From the NCBI GenBank assembly GCA_009837885.1, contig VXSP01000031.1, positions 80,955 to 144,954 of the forward strand: a stretch of 64,000 nucleotides of DNA. The letters are read 5' to 3'. Source of the stretch: Holophagales bacterium (GTDB lineage Bacteria > Acidobacteriota > Thermoanaerobaculia > Multivoradales > Multivoraceae). The position numbers were made by a program, and so were the translations under genes. Below, piece by piece: positions 57,909 to 64,000 of the stretch (position 1 is its first letter; the number at the start of each line of letters is the position of its first letter). The notes under the pieces are model-generated. The model searched no databases. It was not told the origin of the DNA and saw only the letters and a program-made list of their open reading frames with translations.

Positions 57909-59309
57909 ATGAAGTTCCGCTTCAACAATCTGGGCCCAGTGAAGGCCACGACCCTTGAGCTAGGCGACCTGACGCTCATCGCCGGCAGGAACAACACGGG
58001 CAAGACCTACACCGTCTACACCCTCTACGGCTTCCTCAAGATGTGGCGAAGTTCCCCCTTCGCCGTCCGCCGCGCCTTTCGGGAGTCCCGGGACCTGTTC
58101 CCGGAACTCCGCGCATTCTTCGACCAACTCGTACTCGAGGGAAGCGCAACCTGGGAACCCGACGACGACGCCCTTGCGCGAAACAGAGCCGCCTTTGCCA
58201 AGCACCTCGCTCGGTACTTCTCCAAGCACCACCTCGCGGGAGTCTTCAGCTCAAAACAGGAGGACTTCGCCCGAGCGCGTCTGACCCTCGACCTCGGAGA
58301 CATACATCCCAAGGAGGCCTACGAGACCACCGTTCCCCTCCCTGGGCGGGCCGCTCTCGCTTTCGAGTTCGACGGCGGGAGCATCGTGGCTTCCCTTTCC
58401 GGGACCCGTCACGAACCTCGCCTCACCCCTGCGATCGAGACGGCCGTCATCCAGGAGTACGCCCGCCTGCTCCTCGATCATCTTCTCCCTGATCCCTTCA
58501 TCCTGTCCGCAGAGCGCTTCGGAATCTCCCTCTTCTACAAGGATCTGGACTATCGACGCAACCAGCTTGTCGACGCACTACAGAAGGAGCAGTACAGAAA
58601 GGACCGCGACAGCCCCTTCCCGTACTGGTTGCTCGACGAGACGACGAGTCGATACTCGCTACCCGTCAAGGACAACATCGACTACACGCGCAGCCTCCCG
58701 GACCTGAAGAACGACAGGAGCGATCTTCACGACGACAAGTTCTTCAACGACATCAAGGACCTCCTCGGGGGGTACTACAGCAACGCAAGCCAGGATCTGC
58801 GCTTCATCTCCAAGTCGCGAAAGACCAACCACTTCAACATACCCCTGCATCTTGCCTCTTCCTCGGCTAGAGGGCTGTCAGACCTGTACTTCTACTTGAA
58901 GCACGTTGCCAAGCGACAGCAGCTCCTCATCATCGACGAGCCCGAGAGTCATCTCGACACAGCCAATCAGGTTCGGCTTGCCCGCCTGCTTGCACGCATG
59001 GTCGGTGCCGGTCTCCGCATCCTCGTGACGACACACAGCGACTACCTCGTCAAGGAAGTCAACAACCTCGTAATGCTCAGCCAACTCAAGGGGAAAGACC
59101 GCGCACTCCTGCGCAAGCTTGCCTACACCGAGGCCGACCAGGTTCGGCCTCGGCAACTAAGGGCATACGTGGCTGAAGACGGTGGCCTCTCCGCCTGCAG
59201 CGTGGATCAATACGGGGCCGATCTTCCTGTCTTCGATCGGACGATCGACGCCATCAACAGGACGGCGAACGAGTTGGCCGCTCGCCTACCACTCGAGGCC
59301 GAAGAGTGA
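57909..59309 (+). CDS. AAA/ABC-type ATPase of a putative two-gene defence module
   Basis: 466 residues from ATG 57909. The Walker A is GRNNTGKT (residues 26-33), very near the N-terminus as in OLD/RecF-like ATPases. A long middle domain without a known motif follows, then SSSARGLSDLYFYLKH (signature-like), the Walker B LLIIDEPESHLD (Asp343, Glu344) and the H-loop VTTHSDYLVKE. Such stand-alone ABC-type ATPases act as sensors in Septu-, PARIS- and retron-like systems. It lies between leuD (29 nt upstream) and a small nuclease-like gene (4 nt downstream). GC content and codon use are lower than in the flanking leu genes, which suggests transfer. Function in defence is inferred, not shown. Confidence 0.8.
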   Translation: MKFRFNNLGPVKATTLELGDLTLIAGRNNTGKTYTVYTLYGFLKMWRSSPFAVRRAFRESRDLFPELRAFFDQLVLEGSATWEPDDDALARNRAAFAKHLARYFSKHHLAGVFSSKQEDFARARLTLDLGDIHPKEAYETTVPLPGRAALAFEFDGGSIVASLSGTRHEPRLTPAIETAVIQEYARLLLDHLLPDPFILSAERFGISLFYKDLDYRRNQLVDALQKEQYRKDRDSPFPYWLLDETTSRYSLPVKDNIDYTRSLPDLKNDRSDLHDDKFFNDIKDLLGGYYSNASQDLRFISKSRKTNHFNIPLHLASSSARGLSDLYFYLKHVAKRQQLLIIDEPESHLDTANQVRLARLLARMVGAGLRILVTTHSDYLVKEVNNLVMLSQLKGKDRALLRKLAYTEADQVRPRQLRAYVAEDGGLSACSVDQYGADLPVFDRTIDAINRTANELAARLPLEAEE

Positions 59310-59313
59310 AGCC

Positions 59314-59853
59314 GTGTTGGCAGCGCGGCTAAAGAAGATTCTTGAATCGAAGACTCTGGTATCGCCGGAGGCCGATGGCAGCGTCACGCTTCGCGAGCAG
59401 GACGTGATGGACGTGAGCGTGTTGCAGATCCCAGAGCGCGCCGCCACGGTCAACCTCCAGCACATCGGCGACTTTTCCGGCGTCAAGAACGGTCGTTGGA
59501 AGCAGAGATGCGACTACATGTTCGCACTCGATCAGGTCGATGGTAGCGAGGTCGTGTTCGTCGAGCTCAAGAAGTCGCTCGACACCGGCAAGGAGAAGGC
59601 GATGGAGCAACTGCGCCGGTCGCCGCCCGTCCTCATGTACTTGAAGTCGTTGTGCCAGCTTGAAGAACAGTGCACAGACGAGGGAGTGGAACTCAGGCTT
59701 CGCTACTTCGTGATTAGCGAGAGGTACGGCGAGAGGCTTGACAAGCAGCGTGTGCGGCCAAACCGTCGACCGGAAACGGAGCAATTCAAGTCGATTCAGG
59801 TCGGAATCGTGGTGGGCGGCCCCCTGACGTTCGCCTCTCTCTTCAGCGGGTAG
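59314..59853 (+). CDS. PD-(D/E)xK nuclease-like protein paired with the ATPase
   Basis: 179 residues from GTG 59314 (TTG 59317 possible), 4 nt after the ATPase stop. Asp67 in RCDYMFAL and Glu84-x-Lys86 in VVFVELKKS, with strand-like spacing between them, match the catalytic core of PD-(D/E)xK nucleases. The rest resembles nothing I recognise. Tight coupling suggests it is the effector controlled by the ATPase. leuB begins only 6 nt after its stop, so the leucine pathway now depends on transcripts through this pair. Confidence 0.65.
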   Translation: MLAARLKKILESKTLVSPEADGSVTLREQDVMDVSVLQIPERAATVNLQHIGDFSGVKNGRWKQRCDYMFALDQVDGSEVVFVELKKSLDTGKEKAMEQLRRSPPVLMYLKSLCQLEEQCTDEGVELRLRYFVISERYGERLDKQRVRPNRRPETEQFKSIQVGIVVGGPLTFASLFSG

Positions 59854-59859
59854 CTTCAT

Positions 59860-60930
59860 ATGCAGGCCAACATCGTCCTCCTGCCCGGCGACGGCGTCGG
59901 GCCGGAAGTCACCGCGGAAGCGACCCGCGTCCTGAACGCGGTCGCCGAACTCGGCGGGCACGGCTTCCAGCTCGCGTCCCACCCGATGGGCGGCAACGCG
60001 ATCGACGACTTCGGGAATCCGCTGCCGCCCCAAACGCTGGCCGCCTGCAAGGCGGCCGACGCGGTGCTCCTGGGCGCCGTCGGCGGGCCGAAGTGGTCCG
60101 ATCCGACCGCCGAGCTCCGGCCCGAGCAGGGGCTGCTCGACCTGCGCGCGGAGATGGGCCTGTTCGCCAACCTGCGTCCGGTGCCGGTGTTCGAGTCTCT
60201 CGCCCCGTTCGCGCCGCTCAAGCCGGAGCTGCTGCTCGGGGTCGACCTGCTCTTCGTGCGGGAGCTGACCGGCGGCATCTACTTCGGTCCCCGCCAGGAA
60301 CAGGGCGACGGCGACGTCGCGCACGACACCCTCGTCTACTCCACGGCCGAAGTGGAGCGCGTCGCCCGCGTCGCGTTGCGGGCGGCGCGGGGCCGCCGCG
60401 GCAAGGTCGCGTCGATCGACAAGGCGAACGTGCTCGCCTCGATGCGGCTGTGGCGACGCTCCGTGACCGAGGTCGCCAGTGCGTATCCGGATGTCGACGT
60501 CAGCCACCACCTCGTGGACGCCTTCGCGATGCAGTTGATGCGCTCGCCCGCGGACTACGACGTCATCCTCGCCGGCAACATGTTCGGCGACATCCTGAGC
60601 GACGAGGCGGCGATCCTCGCCGGCTCACTCGGCATGCTGCCCTCGGCGTCCCTGGGTTCAGGCAGCCAGGGCCTGTACGAGCCGGTCCACGGCTCGGCGC
60701 CCGATATCGCCGGCCGCGGCGTCGCCAATCCCATCGGCGCGATCCTCAGCGCCGCGATGCTGCTCCGCCACAGCCTCGACCTGGAGTCGGAGGCGGCCCG
60801 GGTCGAAGCGGCGGTCGCTGCGGTCCTGGACGACGGGCTCCGTACCGCCGATCTGGCGCCCGAAGGGCAGGCCGCCGTATCGACGACCGGGATGGGCCTG
60901 GCGATCGCCAGCAGGATCGGCGACGCCTGA
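59860..60930 (+). CDS. leuB: 3-isopropylmalate dehydrogenase
   Basis: 356 residues from ATG 59860. Family marks: [44 protein letters not shown], the catalytic Lys in [46 protein letters not shown] and [32 protein letters not shown]. It oxidises 3-isopropylmalate with NAD+. It has no good ribosome site of its own and is likely coupled to the nuclease-like gene. It is convergent with the next gene. Confidence 0.96.
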   Translation: MQANIVLLPGDGVGPEVTAEATRVLNAVAELGGHGFQLASHPMGGNAIDDFGNPLPPQTLAACKAADAVLLGAVGGPKWSDPTAELRPEQGLLDLRAEMGLFANLRPVPVFESLAPFAPLKPELLLGVDLLFVRELTGGIYFGPRQEQGDGDVAHDTLVYSTAEVERVARVALRAARGRRGKVASIDKANVLASMRLWRRSVTEVASAYPDVDVSHHLVDAFAMQLMRSPADYDVILAGNMFGDILSDEAAILAGSLGMLPSASLGSGSQGLYEPVHGSAPDIAGRGVANPIGAILSAAMLLRHSLDLESEAARVEAAVAAVLDDGLRTADLAPEGQAAVSTTGMGLAIASRIGDA

Positions 60931-60951
60931 ACTACCAGCGCCCGACCTTGC

Positions 60952-61452
60952 TCAGGACTCGCAGACGCCTGTGAACGCCCCGGAATCGGTGATCGCCGGG
61001 GCCGGACTGCCCGGTTCCTTGGTCCAGGTCTTCTCCTGCTTGGTAACCGTGTCCCGAACCACGAGCCTCATTCCGAGATCGGTCGCCGACGCGGCGTAGA
61101 CCCAGTGGTGCTCGTTGACGCCACAGCCGTCGAGCACCTTGAGCAGCACTTCCCAGTTGTTGTAGCTGAAGAAGTAGAACAGACCCGAATCGCTGGTGCG
61201 GGGCCTCGCCACCCTGGCGGTTCCCACCTCTCCGCCGGACCCCGTCCATTCGAGCGTCGCTTCGTAACGCCCGTCCTGGAGGCACATGACCTCGCTGCTC
61301 TCCACGCAACCGTCGGCGTCCCCGTCGTCGGCACCGAGCGCAGTCGCCATCGAGAGCAGAAGGGCTGCGAAAACGAACGTTGCGAACCGCCGCATCGCCA
61401 TGCCGCCGAAGCGTCCGACCGTGTCTTCTTCCCGTCCCTGGATTGTAGTCAT
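60952..61452 (-). CDS. small secreted protein made of a single NGHHWV module
   Basis: 166 residues from ATG 61452, which has AGAAAGGA upstream; ATG 61401 gives a shorter signal peptide (FVFAALLLSMATALG). The mature part is just one copy of the module that ends the proteases: CLQDGRYEATLEW, DSGLFYFFSYNNWEVLLKVLDGC, NEHHWVYAASATD and VRDTVTKQEKTW. It shows the module can exist alone. It lies 31 bp downstream of the next secreted-protein gene on the same strand, so the two probably form an operon. Confidence 0.75.
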   Translation of the reverse strand: MTTIQGREEDTVGRFGGMAMRRFATFVFAALLLSMATALGADDGDADGCVESSEVMCLQDGRYEATLEWTGSGGEVGTARVARPRTSDSGLFYFFSYNNWEVLLKVLDGCGVNEHHWVYAASATDLGMRLVVRDTVTKQEKTWTKEPGSPAPAITDSGAFTGVCES

Positions 61453-61483
61453 CGTCAACGTTTCCTTTCTCTTTCGGTTTCAG

Positions 61484-62653
61484 CTAGTTGCTGAAGAGGT
61501 CGTCCGGCACGAGTTCTCGTCCCGCCGCGGCCGCGGCCGCGCCCGGACAACGAATCCTGAGCATGGTCGAAGGTCTGAAATCGCCTGCCAGGGTTTCGCC
61601 GGGCACCGCCGGAACGATGTCGTTCGCGCCGGCAGTCGCCTTGATCTCCACCACCACCGTGTAGCCGATGCGCTCGGTGCAGGTCTCATCCGAATCGGTC
61701 GGGTTGTGAACGGTGAGCGTGCCGTTGTCGAGATCCCCCGAGATGCCCCAGGCCCGTTCCGTACCGATCGCCGCGGGCAGTCCCGCGGCGCCCTCGACTC
61801 GCGCGGTGGCGGTCCACGTCGCCGTCAGCGTTTGGTCGAAGCCGGCGCCGAGCGGCTCGGTGATGTCCAGATGGCCCGTGCCGTAGAGCCCCAGCGTCAG
61901 CGTCGTCGTGCCGGACCCGGGCCGGAAGATCTGCCCGCTCGTTATCGCGTTCTCGGCGCCGGTGCCGAGACCCGTCGTCACGCGGACCGAGTAGACCGCG
62001 TCCAGCAGGCAGTCGTCCGTCCGCTGCTTCGTGACTCTGGCTTCCGCCTCGCACTCTCCACTCCCCTCGCACTCCTTGTACTGGCCGCACCGCGCCGGTT
62101 CCGGCTCGCCCGGAAGCGGCAGGATGTGCGGCAGGATGCCCACGCGGCCGCTGCCCACTTCCTTGACGAAGCTGACGCTGCCGTCCCGGCTGGCGCTGAA
62201 CGTGAGGCCGGGCCAGCCGGGGTTGGCCGGAGCGATCTTGCGGTTGGCGAGAACCCCGCTTGGGATCAGGAACGAAACGGCCGTGTTCTCCTCGTCGGTG
62301 ATCCAGTACCAGCCTCCGTCCATCACGCCGTGAATCTGGAACTCTCCGTCATCCCGATCGCATGCCAGGCCGTTGTTTGGGTTGAACAGCGCCGACACGA
62401 TGCCGCCGCCGTCGGGCGTCGAACTCCGGGTAACCGAACCGTCGCCGCAGATGATGTGGTAAGTCACTTCCTCGAGCCCCGGCAGGATCCTGCCGATGAA
62501 GCCTCCTTCACCCTTGAAGTACGGAAGGACATGGCACTCATCGTCGGGACAGTCGAACGTGACGGTCGTGCTCGCGTCCGACACGGCGCCCTGCGCGAAC
62601 GCGACGCCGGCGAGTGCGAAAGCCAGTATCAGGAAGATCGGAATGCGTTTCAC
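61484..62653 (-). CDS. secreted protein of unknown function
   Basis: 389 residues from GTG 62653 with AAGAGGAGG 8 nt upstream; signal peptide ILAFALAGVAFAQ. The mature part has paired Cys residues (DCPDDECHVLPYFKGEGGF, RCGQYKECEGSGECEAEA), a short beta-rich repeat-like region and an Ala-rich end. I recognise no family. It is preceded by copy F of the protease upstream element, so it belongs to the same regulon if that element is regulatory. Confidence 0.65.
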   Translation of the reverse strand: MKRIPIFLILAFALAGVAFAQGAVSDASTTVTFDCPDDECHVLPYFKGEGGFIGRILPGLEEVTYHIICGDGSVTRSSTPDGGGIVSALFNPNNGLACDRDDGEFQIHGVMDGGWYWITDEENTAVSFLIPSGVLANRKIAPANPGWPGLTFSASRDGSVSFVKEVGSGRVGILPHILPLPGEPEPARCGQYKECEGSGECEAEARVTKQRTDDCLLDAVYSVRVTTGLGTGAENAITSGQIFRPGSGTTTLTLGLYGTGHLDITEPLGAGFDQTLTATWTATARVEGAAGLPAAIGTERAWGISGDLDNGTLTVHNPTDSDETCTERIGYTVVVEIKATAGANDIVPAVPGETLAGDFRPSTMLRIRCPGAAAAAAGRELVPDDLFSN

Positions 62654-62724
62654 GGTGTGAGCCTCCTCTTGATCCGTCTTATACCCGTTTCGGGGAAGGT
62701 TGCGCATCTCCCATTTGAGAGGTG
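62654..62724 (-). promoter_or_regulatory. conserved upstream element, copy F
   Basis: Half-sites CTCTC/GGGAG (CTCTC-AAAT-GGGAG), then ATGCGCAA at 62707 downward. The frame MRNLPRNGYKTDQEEAHT is open into the gene (in frame, 54 nt). The -10-like stretch reads GGTATAAGA, the best match to TATAAT among the copies. The Cys-Cys pair is missing. Confidence 0.6.
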
Positions 62725-62797
62725 TTGGGGGCAAGAGAACGAAAGAGGAAGGGCAGCCAGACGCCCTCGTCCCGGACGAGAACCAGTCTGCGGCCGG

Positions 62798-64000
62798 CTA
62801 CCGATCACAGCCGCCCGGGAACGCCGCGATGTCCGTGATCGCGGCGGCCGCCGTGCCCGGCTCGTTGCGGTACTCCTTCACCACACCCGTCGCCGTGTCC
62901 GTCACCCGGATCACGTAGCCCAGGTCCGTCGTCGACCCGCCGAACACCCACGCGTGGCCGTTCGCGGCGCAGCCGTCCAGCACCTTGATCAGCACCTCCC
63001 AGTTGGAGTGGTCGAAGAAACTGAACATTCCCGAGTCGTTCGTGCCCGCGTGGACCACCCGGCCCGAACCGCTCCCGCCGGCGCCGTCGCGCCACTCCAC
63101 CGTCACCGCGTAGCGGGAGTCCTGCAGGCAGAGCGTCTCCGCGTCGGCGATGCAGGTTCCCGCCGGCGCCGCCGCCGTGACCAGAAAGGTCCGCCGCACC
63201 GTCGACGGAGCCGAACCGTCGCTCACCTCCAGCGTCACCTCGTGGAAGCCCGGCGACGACCAGGCGTGGACCGGCGCGCCAGAGCGGGACGTTGTCCCGT
63301 CGCTGAACTCCCAGCGGCGGAAGCGCACCGTGCCGGTGCTGGTGTCGGTGAAGCGCAGCGCCTCGCCGGCGACCGCACGGCAGACTTCCTCGTCGCAGGT
63401 CGCTCCCTCCACCGTGAACGCCGCGGCCGGCGGTCGGGACGGTGGTGGTGGCGGCGGTTCGGGTTCGGGTTCGGGTTCGGGTTCGGGTTCGGGCGATGGA
63501 GGCGTTCCACCGCCACCTCCGCCACCACCGCCGGGAGGCGAGCCGAAGCCGCGGGGAGCAGGAGGCCAGCCCTCGCCGCACTCATCCACGTCCTCGTAAA
63601 TGCCCACCGTCACCCCCCCCTTCACGGTGACGCCCTCAGTCAAGGACCTGGCGCCGAACTCAACCCACTCACAATCATCGTCAACCCTGTCCGATGCCGG
63701 AAAGACATGGAAGGAAAGGGGTCCCTGGGTCCGAGAGCCGAACCTGAGTACGTCACTCCAGAGGTTCCAATCACTTCTCGTCGCCCCCCCTCCATGGCGA
63801 ATCGGAACCAGTTGGACCCCCACTCGGCGTCCGGGCTTCCGGTTCAGCCGCGCTTGCACGAACGCCGGGTCGAGGCCTCTCTCCCGAATGGTGATGGTTG
63901 ACGGACCGATCTGCACGACCAGAGCCGCATTCTCGTCGTCGTCATTGATCGTCCCCAGGACCTGAAGCATCTGGTCGCGGCCGTCGAGCGTGCCGTTCAC
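62798..64000 (-). CDS. secreted-type protein with Glu-Pro linker, PKD and NGHHWV module, open at the window edge
   Basis: At least 400 residues; the frame reaches the right edge, so the true start is probably outside. The N-terminal visible part (SDVLRFGSRTQGPLSFHVFPASDRVDDDCEWVEFGARS) is beta-rich and unknown. Then come a Gly-rich stretch, PEPEPEPEPE, a PKD domain (AAAFTVEGATC ... RFRRWEFSDG) and one C-terminal module (NDSGMFSFFDHSNWEVLIKVLDGC, NGHAWVFGGS). It has no metalloprotease zinc motif in the visible part. Confidence 0.75.
   Translation of the reverse strand: MNGTLDGRDQMLQVLGTINDDDENAALVVQIGPSTITIRERGLDPAFVQARLNRKPGRRVGVQLVPIRHGGGATRSDWNLWSDVLRFGSRTQGPLSFHVFPASDRVDDDCEWVEFGARSLTEGVTVKGGVTVGIYEDVDECGEGWPPAPRGFGSPPGGGGGGGGGTPPSPEPEPEPEPEPEPPPPPPSRPPAAAFTVEGATCDEEVCRAVAGEALRFTDTSTGTVRFRRWEFSDGTTSRSGAPVHAWSSPGFHEVTLEVSDGSAPSTVRRTFLVTAAAPAGTCIADAETLCLQDSRYAVTVEWRDGAGGSGSGRVVHAGTNDSGMFSFFDHSNWEVLIKVLDGCAANGHAWVFGGSTTDLGYVIRVTDTATGVVKEYRNEPGTAAAAITDIAAFPGGCDR
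63466..63493. repeat. hexamer repeat encoding the Glu-Pro linker
   Basis: Tandem GGTTCG-type hexamers (about five units) encode PEPEPE on the minus strand. Similar but less regular repeats lie in the linkers of paralogues 1, 2 and 5. Such repeats easily change length by slippage. Confidence 0.8.

Noticed and set aside
63466..63493. Telomere-like hexamer repeat
   Set aside because: It is in frame within a Glu-Pro linker of a coding region and similar linkers occur in the sister proteins.

Overview
The window is high-GC bacterial DNA, roughly two-thirds G+C by eye, densely packed and rich in start/stop overlaps of the ATGA/GTGA type. I infer an Acidobacteriota-like organism (class uncertain). 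The reasons are the FG-GAP/ASPIC-UnbV/redoxin/TPR proteins, the ImuA-ImuB-DnaE2 set, and secreted proteins with Glu-Pro linkers and a repeated C-terminal module. No rRNA or tRNA gene was seen and I could run no database search, so this placement is an inference.

Layout. 1-7.9 kb: the end of an F420-type luciferase-like oxidoreductase, a ThuA-like secreted protein, an AT-richer island with two hypothetical genes, a DUF222/HNH protein with a repeat-filled linker, an ABC exporter pair, a VOC protein and a Fic protein. 8.2-17.4 kb: the imuA-imuB-dnaE2 mutagenesis genes, with five unrelated genes between imuB and dnaE2. 17.4-21.7 kb: a large FG-GAP + ASPIC/UnbV + thioredoxin-like + TPR protein cut into two frames by one in-frame TGA. 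21.7-31.0 kb: a FitA/PIN toxin-antitoxin pair coupled to a YdeP-type molybdenum oxidoreductase and fdhD, then a Glu/Leu-type dehydrogenase, a Ca2+/Na+ antiporter and a full-length gcvP.

31.0-41.1 kb: four tandem minus-strand paralogues of secreted matrixin-type zinc proteases, with a hicBA toxin-antitoxin pair between the first two. A fifth copy lies at 47.0-49.4 kb on the plus strand. Their ends are nearly constant while their catalytic cores differ. Each is preceded by the same upstream element: a palindrome, then ATGCGCAGG, then a conserved distance of 50-54 nt to the start codon. A sixth copy of this element precedes a two-gene secreted-protein operon at 61-62.7 kb. A C-terminal module with the motifs NDSGLFSFFD and NGHHWVYAA occurs nine times in the window.

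41.1-60.9 kb: citramalate synthase, a SNF2 helicase and a serine beta-lactamase-like protein, followed by ilvE-ilvB-ilvN-ilvC-leuA-leuC-leuD-leuB. This operon is led by a promoter, an Ile/Leu/Val-rich leader peptide and a rho-independent attenuator. Between leuD and leuB sits an AAA ATPase gene followed 4 nt later by a small PD-(D/E)xK nuclease-like gene. This looks like an undescribed two-gene defence or toxin module carried inside a biosynthetic operon. CimA plus IlvBNCE and LeuABCD would cover valine, leucine and threonine-independent isoleucine synthesis, but ilvD is not in the window.

The four observations most worth following are the conserved upstream element of the secreted-protease family, the ATPase-nuclease pair in the leu operon, the TGA-interrupted redox protein with a SECIS-like hairpin, and the constant-end/variable-core protease array.
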